A stretch of 59,327 bases of DNA from Aquificota bacterium (GCA_015486015.1 WFSL01000001.1:1-59327), one strand, 5' to 3'; positions 6,726 to 14,598 are shown, numbered from the stretch's first letter. Made by a program: numbers and translations. Notes: a model not told the origin generated them from the letters alone.

Positions 6726-7790
6726 TTATTTGATTAATGGCCTTCCGTCGTAGGTGACGGATCTTAGGATTCTCTCGTCCGCCGCCACCGCCGCTTTGGG
6801 GAGTTTCCCATAGAGGAGGGGCTCGTTGTATCTCTGGGCATCATGGATGCACCACCACAGCAGATCTACCAGGGCCCTGGCCCTGGCCTTGCTCCTGCCA
6901 GAGTAGTGTTGCTCCTTGTAGAGGATGATCCAGGTGAAGCCGCTGATGGGATACCCATCGGGGGCGTTGGTGTTGGTGATGGAGACCCTTGTGTCTGGAG
7001 GCAGGGGCACATTGGCCGCGGCAGAGACAGAGGCCAGGGAAGGCTTGATGAACCTGCCCGACTTGTTCTGGAGCATGGCCACCGGCAGGTGGTTCTGTAC
7101 CGCATAGGCCAGCTCTACGTAACCCACGGCGCCGGGGATCTGAGTGATGAGGCCGGCAACTCCTGGATTACCCTTGCCCCCCAGACCCACAGGCCAGTTT
7201 ACGCTCTTGCCCCTGCCCACCTTCTGGGCCCACTCTTTGCTCACCTTGGTGAGGTAGTCGGTGAAGATATTGGTGGTGCCCGAGCCGTCAGAGCGGTGGA
7301 CCACTACGATATTCATTGGGGGCAGATTCACTCCGGGGTTGAGCTTGACCATGGCAGGGTCGTTCCACTTTTTGATTTTACCCAGGAATATTCCGGCCAG
7401 GATATCAGGGGTGAGTCTTAGGGTGGGCTTTCCAGGCAGGTTATAGGCAACGACAACAGCACCCAGGGTGGTGGGGATGTGGAGGATCTTGCCAGGGGCC
7501 TTGGCCATCTCTTGGTCGCTCATGAAGGCGTCTGTTCCGCCAAAATCCACTGTCCTGCTCAAGAGCTGTCTGATGCCCCCTCCAGAACCTATGGCCTGGT
7601 AGTTGATCTTGATGCCCGTCTTCTTGTGGTAGACGTCGAACCACTTGGAGTAGAGGGGATAGGGGAAAGTGGCTCCAGCACCTAAGAGGGTTTTCACCCC
7701 TTTTGCCTCCGCCCTGGTGCCTCCCACCAAGGGCAAGAGCAGAGCAACAGCCAGCGCCATGATTGCCAGTTTTTTCATTACCTTCCTCAT
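6726..7790 (-). CDS. pstS: Phosphate-binding periplasmic protein PstS
   Basis: A 354-aa substrate-binding component of the high-affinity phosphate ABC importer. An N-terminal signal peptide (hydrophobic IMALAVALLLPLVGG, cleavage after about residue 29) is followed by LLGAGATFPYPLYSKWF and IGSGGGIRQLL. The phosphate-coordinating HRSDGSGTTNIFTDYL and the GYVELAYA segment are all typical. AGGAGG lies 6 nt before the ATG at 7788-7790. Its usual downstream neighbour pstC begins at 287, separated by the cassette array, so PstC would no longer share a short transcript with PstS. A Pho box was not identified. Confidence 0.95.
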   Translation of the reverse strand: MRKVMKKLAIMALAVALLLPLVGGTRAEAKGVKTLLGAGATFPYPLYSKWFDVYHKKTGIKINYQAIGSGGGIRQLLSRTVDFGGTDAFMSDQEMAKAPGKILHIPTTLGAVVVAYNLPGKPTLRLTPDILAGIFLGKIKKWNDPAMVKLNPGVNLPPMNIVVVHRSDGSGTTNIFTDYLTKVSKEWAQKVGRGKSVNWPVGLGGKGNPGVAGLITQIPGAVGYVELAYAVQNHLPVAMLQNKSGRFIKPSLASVSAAANVPLPPDTRVSITNTNAPDGYPISGFTWIILYKEQHYSGRSKARARALVDLLWWCIHDAQRYNEPLLYGKLPKAAVAADERILRSVTYDGRPLIK

Positions 7791-7817
7791 TTTAACCTCC
7801 TTAGGAATAATGTGTTT

Positions 7818-8216
7818 TTAGACCCCTATGGGGCTTAGATCTTTTGATTCTGCTAACAGGGAGCATGCATCCTTTGCGGATAGATCCACCTTCTCTATGG
7901 CGAAGATAGAATCCTTCCCACTCACCTCGATGCAGAAGAAGGACTGACCCATTCTCCCCTTTACTCGGGTGGTGGTTGCCGTGCCTGCGCTGATGAAGAA
8001 ACTGGTCTCCAGCCTCCAGGACCAGGGAACATGCTTGTGGCCGGAGAGGGCCAGATGAACCCCAGCTTCGGCGATGATCTTCAGCACGTCCCCTGCATCC
8101 ACCGGAATGTTACGCTCCCTGCCTGTGCCGGGTATGGGCAGCAGGTGATGGTGGATGGCGAATATCTTGAAGCCGTCTCTGTGAAAGACATCCTCCACGA
8201 GCTGGTAGTTCTCCAT
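7818..8216 (-). pseudogene. Metallophosphoesterase, C-terminal fragment
   Basis: A 132-aa remnant of a calcineurin-like phosphoesterase. It keeps the late metal-binding motifs FAIHHHLLPIPGTGRE and LALSGHKHVPW but lacks the N-terminal DxH, GD and GNHD motifs, so it cannot form the two-metal centre. There is an in-frame TAA just upstream of the ATG at 8216. The missing half would lie towards 8330, where a relic IS256 end is found, so an insertion and deletion may have removed it. AAGGAGGT happens to sit before the ATG. Confidence 0.75.
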
Positions 8217-8321
8217 CCAGTTACCTCCTTTCTCTTATTTGCGGGAAATATACTCCGGGAAATATGAAGGAAGTGAAAAGAAAAGATTAAGTTTTTCTTT
8301 ATGTGGACCTTGGAAAACCTG

Positions 8322-8400
8322 GAGCTGTAGTCAAATTTGGTGTATAGCATCTCAGGCGGCTTCCTTACCTGGATCAGACCCTTCTTCTTGCCGGCTTTCC
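8322..8400 (-). mobile_element. Relic of an IS256-family element end
   Basis: GAGCTGTAGTCAAATTTGGT and the following bases match the left inverted repeat of the intact element at 1326. They continue into a minus-strand transposase C-terminus ending GKEAA and stop, parallel to QQEAA in the intact copy. Similarity extends about 45 bp past the repeat and the rest of the element is missing. The remaining 8217-8425 DNA holds nothing else I can name. Confidence 0.7.
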
Positions 8401-8425
8401 GTGAGTGCAACCGACACCAACCCCC

Positions 8426-8453
8426 TTGACATGTATGTCTTATAGTGTATTTA
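8426..8453 (+). promoter_or_regulatory. Sigma70-type promoter for the PIN toxin-antitoxin pair
   Basis: TTGACA at 8426-8431, 16-nt spacer, TATTTA at 8448-8453, about 28 bp before the first gene. TATAGT within the spacer is an alternative but is badly spaced. Confidence 0.5.
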
Positions 8454-8481
8454 TTATGTATGAAATCCTAAGGAGGCTGAA

Positions 8482-8856
8482 ATGAAGGTGTTGGAGAAGA
8501 AAACCTTCCGGTTAAGGGGAAAAGAGATCACTATCAGTCCAGAGGAGGCGTGTGCCCTGATGGAAGCTACAAATGGAATCACAAGCAAGGGTAAAAACCC
8601 GAAGTATTTTGTTGTGGTAGGAAAGAAGAAGGTACCAGTAAAAAGTGCATTAGAGAGCATTGTGAGAGCAAAGGGAATCAACCTCACTGTTCTTGACTTC
8701 ACTACTCAGGACGCTGTCAGGATTCTCAGAAAGCTTGGTTTCCTTATCGTCAAGGGCAAATGCAAAAGGGAAGCACTAAGACGCTACATAGGCGCTTTGT
8801 CCATAGAGGGGAACGCTGTCAAAGACAAGGAGAAGGCTTACAATGATCCTGTTTGA
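8482..8856 (+). CDS. Putative antitoxin of a PIN-domain toxin
   Basis: A 124-aa protein without a recognised family. It begins MKVLEKKTFRLRGKEITISP and has VLDFTTQDAVRILRKLGFLI in the second half, a short helix-strand pattern reminiscent of HicA-like or AbrB-adjacent small proteins, but not decisive. It directly precedes and overlaps by 14 nt the PIN toxin gene, the arrangement of an antitoxin. AGGAGG is placed before the ATG. Longer than usual VapB proteins (70-90 aa). The antitoxin role is inferred from context only. Confidence 0.55.
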   Translation: MKVLEKKTFRLRGKEITISPEEACALMEATNGITSKGKNPKYFVVVGKKKVPVKSALESIVRAKGINLTVLDFTTQDAVRILRKLGFLIVKGKCKREALRRYIGALSIEGNAVKDKEKAYNDPV

Positions 8857-9235
8857 CACCTCTTTTATCGTTGCTCTGCTTAACAAAAAAGACATTTTTC
8901 ACAGCCAAGCCAAAGAAGTTTTTGAAAAAATATCTGATGAGAAGGATTTAGCCGTCCACTACCTGGTGATGCAAGAAACCTATACAGTCATGTGTAGGAA
9001 AGCTGTCGAACGAGCTCACAGCATAAAAGAGATTTTCTCGACCCTCGAAGGGTTCTTCGGTGAAATAGGTATTATAAGCAGTTTACCTGACGAAGGAGAG
9101 ATCATATCCATCATGAAAGGGAGCAAGTGCGGTCTAAGCTACGTGGATGCTGTGCTGGCACACCTAAACAAGAAAACTGGGTTCGAGGTGCTCACCTTTG
9201 ACAAGAAGCTCATAGGGCACCTATCTCCTCTCTAA
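8843..9235 (+). CDS. PIN-domain ribonuclease toxin (VapC-like)
   Basis: A 130-aa PIN-domain protein, likely an Mg-dependent endoribonuclease. The conserved acidic residues are visible: Asp in MILFDTSFIVALL, Glu in YLVMQETYT, Asp in CGLSYVDAVLAHL and Asp in FEVLTFDKKL. Complete length for the family. Overlaps the preceding gene, indicating co-translation. Located between pstS and tRNA-Leu in an accessory stretch that also holds a relic IS. Confidence 0.85.
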   Translation: MILFDTSFIVALLNKKDIFHSQAKEVFEKISDEKDLAVHYLVMQETYTVMCRKAVERAHSIKEIFSTLEGFFGEIGIISSLPDEGEIISIMKGSKCGLSYVDAVLAHLNKKTGFEVLTFDKKLIGHLSPL

Positions 9236-9311
9236 GAGTCTGTCGGACTTGTCTTGAAAAGTCCAAGAGGCAAAAGTAAGGAATGTCAAATGTTGAGACC
9301 TGACACCTAAG

Positions 9312-9396
9312 TGCCGGAGGTGGGATTCGAACCCACACGGGCGCAGAACCCGGGGGATTTTGAGTCCCCTGCGTCTCCCAGTTCCGCCACTCCGGC
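9312..9396 (-). tRNA. tRNA-Leu, anticodon CAA
   Basis: An 85-nt tRNA read on the minus strand. The acceptor stem GCCGGAG pairs with CTCCGGC. The anticodon loop CTCAAAA carries CAA (positions 9360-9362), reading UUG. The long variable arm is of leucine type, and the T arm GTGGGTTCGAATCCCAC is perfect. The discriminator base is A and CCA is not encoded. Nothing else is seen in 9236-9311 except a small inverted repeat GGACTT/AAGTCC near 9245-9271. Confidence 0.95.
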
Positions 9397-9527
9397 AGTC
9401 GACAGTGGAGTTTATAAATGCCGGCCTCATTAAGGTCAAGAGAGCCGCAAGCCATAAAAGATACTGCATCAATCGGTCTATCTCATGTTATAGACAAACC
9501 CAATTCAATGAGGTATTTAAAAGCAAC

Positions 9528-10229
9528 ATGAAAGGATTGAGACTCAATAGGAGTGGGAAAACAGTAGGGCTGCTTCTGATGTTCGCTGTGACCGCCGCAT
9601 GTGCAGGGAGAGTTACACCGACGGGCGTGGGACAACATGCTGCCTTCTATGCAGTGAGTAAGATGGGGCCGAGATACAGCGAGTTTATATATGACGTGGA
9701 TCAAGCCGTTGCTGGGTCAGAGAGATTACTCTGGCACTCGCTTAAGGAAACCGTGGCCCCTTCTGGAGATCCCGTCCCCCCATTGGAAGAGGATGGATTC
9801 CAGCCCCATGGGGTCAGCGATGAGAAGGTTCACCAACGCCCAGATGAGGTGCTTTACAGAGAAGCCTGGCTGTTATTAAAGGAGGGAAACCTCATCCAAG
9901 CCTTTGAAAAATTTACCATGTTAGCAGAGCTCTTTCCCAACTCAAAGTTGGCCGATAATGCCCTTTACTGGGCAGGGGAGTGTTGCTATGCCCGCGAGCA
10001 ACTCGGCGAGGCGCTCCATTTCTTTCAAAGGGTGATCGTTGAATACCCCATGGGGAACAAGGTGCCTGACGCTATGCTGAAGATGGCGTATATTTACCTC
10101 CATCAGGGAAAAAGGACGGCCGGTATGGCTTTACTCCATCAGATCGTCACTGATTACCCTCACCATCCGGCTGCTGTGAAGGCCCTATCCCGCCTTTCAC
10201 TTGAAGAGCAGGGGATTGCATGTAATTGA
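9528..10229 (+). CDS. TPR-repeat lipoprotein (YbgF/CpoB-like)
   Basis: A 233-aa exported protein. A basic start and hydrophobic GLLLMFAVTAAC give a lipoprotein-type signal with a candidate lipid-modified Cys. The C-terminal half holds three tetratricopeptide units: EVLYREAWLLLKEGNLIQAF, LADNALYWAGECCYAREQLG and VPDAMLKMAYIYLHQGKRTA, each followed by FxxxxxxYP-like ends. This is the pattern of the periplasmic TPR proteins YbgF/CpoB or BamD-like. No Tol-Pal genes are adjacent, so the exact role is open. The open frame extends upstream over the tRNA complement; the ATG at 9528 gives the signal peptide. Confidence 0.7.
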   Translation: MKGLRLNRSGKTVGLLLMFAVTAACAGRVTPTGVGQHAAFYAVSKMGPRYSEFIYDVDQAVAGSERLLWHSLKETVAPSGDPVPPLEEDGFQPHGVSDEKVHQRPDEVLYREAWLLLKEGNLIQAFEKFTMLAELFPNSKLADNALYWAGECCYAREQLGEALHFFQRVIVEYPMGNKVPDAMLKMAYIYLHQGKRTAGMALLHQIVTDYPHHPAAVKALSRLSLEEQGIACN

Positions 10230-10274
10230 AGTGACACCTGGTTGAAGTTTCCTCTTTACTCGTTTAACTAAGGT

Positions 10275-10325
10275 GTGGCGATGAGGTCCGCCCTTAACTG
10301 CCTTAGCGGCTGATGACCTCTACCT
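10275..10325 (+). promoter_or_regulatory. Fluoride riboswitch (crcB motif)
   Basis: The conserved crcB-RNA elements are in order: GGCGATGAGGTCCGCC, then AACTGCC, then GGCTGATGACCTCTAC. GAGGTC (10283-10288) pairs with GACCTC, GGCG pairs with CGCC, and GCC with GGC, so both the stems and the pseudoknot partners are present. The closest remembered sequence is the Thermotoga petrophila fluoride aptamer, from which this differs by a compensated pair in the first stem. The 3' half CCTCTACCTC could also pair with GAGGTGAGAGG just before the ATG at 10347. This suggests fluoride-dependent release of the ribosome-binding site. Confidence 0.9.
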
Positions 10326-10346
10326 CAGGACCCAAGAGGTGAGAGG

Positions 10347-11183
10347 ATGCAGGCGCAAAAGCCGCGAGGCAAAGAGGGAAACCCAGAGGAGAAAACTAAG
10401 CTAAAAGAAGTTTTACGATATGTGCTCTCCCTATCTAAGTCAACAGGGGGGTTCGCCTATGCCAAGACCATCCCCCCGGGAATAGAGGACACATACTTCG
10501 CCATCAGGACGCTGGAGGCCATAGGGTACAGGGGAGGTCATCATGCAACCACAAGGTGGCTCCGAAGAGAGCCTTGGATCCCAGATCCCACAGGCCGAGT
10601 ACTCTACTTCCGCATAGCCCTTCACTTGAGGCTGGGTATTGAGGTCCCGTGGGAGATGATAAAAGAGGAGATCACAAGGTTTCTCCCAAAGCTCCAAGGG
10701 AACCCTCAGAAGCTGGACTTCTTGGGAAGGATCACAGCGATGGCCAGGAAACACCACAGGGCATGGGGAGAGATAGAAACCCTCCTGGAAGGGGAGGCCT
10801 ACAAGGCCAACCTCTCTATATCCCCCAAGGATACCTTACAAAAACTTTGGAGAAAGTATAGGGTACATGTTCAATATCGCCGTCCTTTAGACCTTTTATC
10901 GCTAAGTACCTTTTTGAAGCTCTCCCAAAATCCCGATGGGGGGTTCGGCTGCAAGCCCCACACTACCTCCTTTTTGGAGCATACCTACTTTGCCTATAGG
11001 CTCTTTGCAGAGCTAAGGATGGACCCTCCCAATAAGGAGGTAACAAAGGCCTTTATACTCAACTGCCAGAGCAAAAGAGGCGGGTTTGCCAGGGCCCCAG
11101 GGGGCGTTCCGTTCTTGGACACAACCTTCTATGGGATACGGGTCTTGGAGATGTTAGAAGGATACTGCCCTTTAGAACCTTAG
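10347..11183 (+). CDS. Prenyltransferase/terpene-cyclase-repeat (alpha/alpha toroid) protein under fluoride riboswitch
   Basis: A 278-aa soluble protein with three repeats of the prenyltransferase and squalene-oxidase repeat type: STGGFAYAKTIPPGIEDTYF near residue 33, DGGFGCKPHTTSFLEHTYFA near 199, and RGGFARAPGGVPFLDTTFYG near 246. Each is GGF followed by a T-Y/F-(F/Y)-A/G turn and a helix. The DxDD motif of cyclases is absent and the Zn ligands of protein prenyltransferases are not evident, so the enzyme activity is unknown. GAGGTGAGAGG precedes the ATG and lies directly after the fluoride aptamer. No signal peptide and no fluoride-channel features. Confidence 0.7.
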   Translation: MQAQKPRGKEGNPEEKTKLKEVLRYVLSLSKSTGGFAYAKTIPPGIEDTYFAIRTLEAIGYRGGHHATTRWLRREPWIPDPTGRVLYFRIALHLRLGIEVPWEMIKEEITRFLPKLQGNPQKLDFLGRITAMARKHHRAWGEIETLLEGEAYKANLSISPKDTLQKLWRKYRVHVQYRRPLDLLSLSTFLKLSQNPDGGFGCKPHTTSFLEHTYFAYRLFAELRMDPPNKEVTKAFILNCQSKRGGFARAPGGVPFLDTTFYGIRVLEMLEGYCPLEP

Positions 11184-11187
11184 CGCC

Positions 11188-11451
11188 TTAAGATGCATGC
11201 CTTGAGTACCTAACATGTAAAAAAATGGCCACAATGAGCGTTAGCAGGGTTGTGCCGTTTGCACAAATTATTATTAGATCTCTAAGATGAACACCGTATA
11301 GCATCCAAAGAAAAACACCAATGCTGAATTGGTACAGTGTGAGTCTACTTACATCCTTTGCCGACTTTGTTCTCCACATTCTTACAGCTTGGGGAACAAA
11401 GCCAAACATCGTCAATAATGCTGCGAGCCCTCCGACAGCTCTCCATATCAT
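11188..11451 (-). CDS. SemiSWEET-type sugar transporter
   Basis: An 87-aa protein with three membrane segments (about residues 5-20, 38-56 and 60-80), matching the half-size bacterial SWEET fold that works as a dimer. The PQ motif appears as TMFGFVPQAVRMWRTKSAKD in the first loop, and VSRLTLYQFSIGVFLWMLYG contains the second helix. Passive transport of small sugars or related solutes is the family role. Converges with the toroid gene with only four bases between the stops, so it is not in the riboswitch transcript. Confidence 0.9.
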   Translation of the reverse strand: MIWRAVGGLAALLTMFGFVPQAVRMWRTKSAKDVSRLTLYQFSIGVFLWMLYGVHLRDLIIICANGTTLLTLIVAIFLHVRYSRHAS

Positions 11452-11610
11452 GCCCAGCGCCCCCTATAGCTCCCATGCAAAACCAGCGGTCACTTTTATA
11501 ATAAAATAGTTTAGCATATTAACTCGGGGGAGTATACAGAGGAAACGGAGTAGGGGAGTGGTGCCTTGCAAGATCTAACCCAAAAAGGCTTCACTAAAGA
11601 AGAGGCACCA

Positions 11611-13320
11611 TTAATCCACAAACCTTACCTTGAGGCTCCTCATGCGGTTCATGGCAGCAGCCACCTCAAATGTCCTGGGTAGGGCCAGGTTGCCTATAGG
11701 CTGGCCAGTGATGGTCTCGAATCCCTCGCGGCTTACCATTTCTAAGATCTGGGCGATGCCCTGGCTCATAGGGATGGATGAAGCTGCTGTCCGATGGCCA
11801 TAGTAGCGGAGAATCTCAGCAACGGCCCGCGCTTGGGAGTGATCCACCATCTGTTCCACATCGGAAACATCTATCACCTCTTCACCAAATAAGATCTCCT
11901 TGAGGCCCTTGCTCTTTACCCGCTCCTTCCTCCCTTTTTGAGGCTTGAAGCTCTCGGGTAGGGGAGCCCTTTGCCTCACATCACCAAAGGTCCCACCGCC
12001 CTCGGGATGGCGAGAGGTAGGAAGCTTCTCTGCCACTTCCTTAGCTCGCTTGGTGAGGTCCAGCACCCGGTAGGAGTCCAAGGCGATAACGGTGTCGGCT
12101 ACATCTAAGTAATCCCCCGAACCTCCCAGCACCAGGATAGTGGAAACGCCATATTCCGAGAATAGGAGCCTCACCTTGTCTATGAAAGGGGTAATGGGCT
12201 CCCTATCTTTAGGGATTAGGGCCTGCATCCTGGCATCCCTTATAAGGAAGTTTGTAGCAGCCGTGTCCTCATCTAACAAAAGTACCTTGGCCCCCATCTC
12301 CAGTGCCTCCATGATGGAGGCTGCAAGGGAGGTAGATCCCGAAGCATCTTCTGTGGAGAAGAAACTCGTATCCCGGTCCATGGGTAAGTCTCTGATGAAG
12401 GGGGAAATGTCCACCCCTTCTACGTAGCGGCCATCCTCACTGCGCACCTTCACCGCCCCACGATCGGTTACCACCCATTCCCTTCCATCTCCAGGGATAT
12501 GGGGATAGACCCCTCTACTAATGGCCTCCAAAAGGGTGGTCTTTCCATGAAAGCCCCCACCCACAATGAGTGTTACCCCTTGAGGGATACCCATCCCTGT
12601 GACTTCCCCATGGTGCAGTGTCCTCAAGGTAACCCTCAACTCAGGGGGACTCTCGAAGAGCACAGCACCTTCCTCCATAGGTCTATCGTCCACTCCCGAG
12701 CGCCTGGGCAGGAGGGAGCCATCTCGGATGAAGGCCACCAGACCCCTCTCTCCGAGTTGCCCCCTGAGATGCTCCTGATCTTCCACAAGATCCACAAATG
12801 CCTCCAGCTCCCGGGGGTTATGATTAGCGTACCTCAGGGCCTCTGCGGCCCTGGGAAGATCTATTAGGATCATCTCCTCGGCCTCTTTACCCAGCACCCG
12901 CCGTCCCGCGGCGGGAAGCCCCATAAAAAAGCGGACCTCTACATAGTCACCGGTCACCCTGCAACCCGATCGTAACAGCACTTCTTGGGCCCCAGCATCC
13001 ACAGAGTAACGACCGCTGCCTCCTGTACCCCTGGGTCGAGAGAAGGGTCTTATCCTCCTGGCAAAGGCCCTAAGGATAAAATCCTGAAGGGCCATGAGCC
13101 TTATGGGGTTCTCAAAGAGCCTGGGCGGAAACTGGGCCTTAGCCATCTCGAGCCTTAGCCGCCCCCGGCTGGGAGCGGCAAAGGGATCCCCCTGAGCGTG
13201 ATCCAAATAGAAGGTGAGGCCGGGTGCCAAAGAGTAGCTACCTTCTAAATCTTTGTAGGCTTTGTATCCCCTCCCGTTGATCCTGGACAGAACTGACCTG
13301 ATACGCTGAACGCCTTGCAA
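11611..13320 (-). CDS. ATPase of the ABC class (COG3044-like)
   Basis: A 569-aa soluble protein. Walker A GGGFHGKTTLLEA is at residues 254-266. A signature-like segment ASGSTSLAASIMEAL is followed directly by Walker B KVLLLDEDTAATN (345-357). The N-terminal 240 residues include the family-specific region with DHAQGDPFAAPSR. This is the layout of the predicted ABC-class ATPases of unknown function, which have no transmembrane domain. First gene upstream on the strand is a cupin protein (22-bp gap). No function can be assigned beyond ATP binding. Confidence 0.85.
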   Translation of the reverse strand: MQGVQRIRSVLSRINGRGYKAYKDLEGSYSLAPGLTFYLDHAQGDPFAAPSRGRLRLEMAKAQFPPRLFENPIRLMALQDFILRAFARRIRPFSRPRGTGGSGRYSVDAGAQEVLLRSGCRVTGDYVEVRFFMGLPAAGRRVLGKEAEEMILIDLPRAAEALRYANHNPRELEAFVDLVEDQEHLRGQLGERGLVAFIRDGSLLPRRSGVDDRPMEEGAVLFESPPELRVTLRTLHHGEVTGMGIPQGVTLIVGGGFHGKTTLLEAISRGVYPHIPGDGREWVVTDRGAVKVRSEDGRYVEGVDISPFIRDLPMDRDTSFFSTEDASGSTSLAASIMEALEMGAKVLLLDEDTAATNFLIRDARMQALIPKDREPITPFIDKVRLLFSEYGVSTILVLGGSGDYLDVADTVIALDSYRVLDLTKRAKEVAEKLPTSRHPEGGGTFGDVRQRAPLPESFKPQKGRKERVKSKGLKEILFGEEVIDVSDVEQMVDHSQARAVAEILRYYGHRTAASSIPMSQGIAQILEMVSREGFETITGQPIGNLALPRTFEVAAAMNRMRSLKVRFVD

Positions 13321-13341
13321 AGGTCCCTCCTTGATGAGATT

Positions 13342-13689
13342 TTATAGGCTACGTGAACGGGGTATGAGACAGAGGAACTCCATCTCCTCGCTCCCCGTAT
13401 TCACAAACTGATGCTCCTCCCCGGAGGGAATGTAAACAACGGTCCCTGGAGATATCTCAAAGGCATTTTCTCTTTGGACCACTTTTCCCCTGCCCTTAAG
13501 CACAAATACCTCATGCTCCCAGGGATGAGAGTGATAGGGAGACTGCCCACCTGGCTCAACGGAGAAGTGGCGCATAATGAAATTGGGGGCCCCTTCATTC
13601 TCACCAATCAAGATCCTCATCTTCACACCGGCCATGCCAGGATCCTGAGGCGTCACAGGTTGCACCTCTGTGTATTGCCTGACAATCAT
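13342..13689 (-). CDS. Small cupin protein
   Basis: A 115-aa single cupin domain. The two cupin motifs are visible: GQSPYHSHPWEHEVFVLKG (metal ligands His, His, Glu) and VYIPSGEEHQFVNTG (fourth ligand His). Likely a metal-dependent small-molecule-binding or regulatory barrel. A longer reading starts at a TTG (13707), but the ATG at 13689 follows AGGAGGAGAAG and overlaps the stop of the upstream gene as ATGA, so it is preferred. Probably co-transcribed with the ABC-class ATPase downstream. Confidence 0.85.
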   Translation of the reverse strand: MIVRQYTEVQPVTPQDPGMAGVKMRILIGENEGAPNFIMRHFSVEPGGQSPYHSHPWEHEVFVLKGRGKVVQRENAFEISPGTVVYIPSGEEHQFVNTGSEEMEFLCLIPRSRSL

Positions 13690-14207
13690 CTCTTCTCCTC
13701 CTTGCAATAGTGTTTCAGGGTATCTACCACTCTATTAAACGTCCAGAGGTCCAATTGGAAGGCCCTCACACGGTCTTTACCACGGGCCAGGAAGATCATC
13801 CCATTCCCTTGGCGATAGAAGGTGAGGAGGACATTCCCCTTTTTGCCAGTGACCTGGAGTCTCAGAAGAGGGCCACCCTCCCGAAGTGCAAGGGAGGGGA
13901 GTGAAGAGAGTGTCCTGGAGTTTCTCACCAGGAGATCCCAGCTCTCAATAGCTTCCCTGGGAGGAGGGGAAAGATTACAGCTATCCCAGGTTATAGAGGT
14001 AGGCTTAAAATGGATAAATGTAAGTCGCCCAGTGCGAAGCAGATCTCTCCCAAGATAAATGAAAGCTGCAAGGAGGAAAAGGGTTATAAAAAGGTCCAAA
14101 GGCCTTCTAAAGGGTGCAGCCTTTTTATAAACCCTCCTTCTCACCATGTTATTTATTATAGCAGGCCACATCAAGAAAATAGAGAGTGAAAAGATAAGCT
14201 GGGCCAT
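13686..14207 (-). CDS. Membrane-anchored protein of unknown function
   Basis: A 173-aa protein. Two hydrophobic stretches lie near the N-terminus (LIFSLSIFLMWPAII and LDLFITLFLLAAFIYLG), then a soluble domain with beta-type sequence such as LLRLQVTGKKGNVLLTFYR. I do not recognise a family. ATG at 14207 lacks a clear ribosome-binding site; the ATG at 14144 is an alternative that would drop the first hydrophobic stretch. First gene of the cupin/ABC-class-ATPase operon. The 141 bp upstream (14208-14348) is AT-rich and probably holds the promoter. Confidence 0.6.
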   Translation of the reverse strand: MAQLIFSLSIFLMWPAIINNMVRRRVYKKAAPFRRPLDLFITLFLLAAFIYLGRDLLRTGRLTFIHFKPTSITWDSCNLSPPPREAIESWDLLVRNSRTLSSLPSLALREGGPLLRLQVTGKKGNVLLTFYRQGNGMIFLARGKDRVRAFQLDLWTFNRVVDTLKHYCKEEKR

Positions 14208-14348
14208 ATTGGCTATTAGATGTTATAATTTAACATAATATATATTATCAACCAAAAATGGAGGGGAAGCCAAGTTAGACAAACTCCCTCATAAGAGTTT
14301 ACTTTTGCTGTTAACATAAATTTGAAGTATTCCTTGAGGCAAAGGGAT

Positions 14349-14579
14349 TCACAAAATGTCTATTACCTTAACGAGGATTCCCTCCTCAGCAGTGAGCCGC
14401 TCGAATAGGGCAAGCACAGATTCCAAATGGTCCCTCGGTACATACACATCAGCCCTTGCACCCTTGGGCTGTGTTACCCTAACAACTCCTAACTCTTCAT
14501 AGGACTCTATGAGCGCAACAAAAAGTACAAGCTGAGAGCGTGGTACTGCGACTCGGATTGTTACCTCCCCGCTCTCCAT
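14349..14579 (-). CDS. DUF4911-like small protein
   Basis: A 76-aa protein with the pattern of DUF4911: strand VTIRVAVPRSQLVLFVALIE, then a YEELGVVRVTQPKGARADV segment, then VPRDHLESVLALFERL. This suggests a ferredoxin-like alpha/beta fold. Last gene of the folC-pgeF-trmH series, 19 bp after trmH. Function unknown. The family is common in deltaproteobacteria, which fits the suggested host. Confidence 0.65.
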   Translation of the reverse strand: MESGEVTIRVAVPRSQLVLFVALIESYEELGVVRVTQPKGARADVYVPRDHLESVLALFERLTAEEGILVKVIDIL

Positions 14580-14598
14580 CTCTCTAAGACCTAAAGTT

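Noticed and set aside
7441-7644. Alternative small ORFs within pstS
   Set aside because: Out-of-frame shadows of a clearly coding gene.
9312-9396. tRNA-Leu as the attachment site of an integrated island covering 300-9300
   Set aside because: I looked for a repeated copy of the tRNA 3' end (GGTGGGATTCGAACCC) to the left and did not find one, and no tyrosine integrase is present. The cassette-array model explains 300-6680 better.
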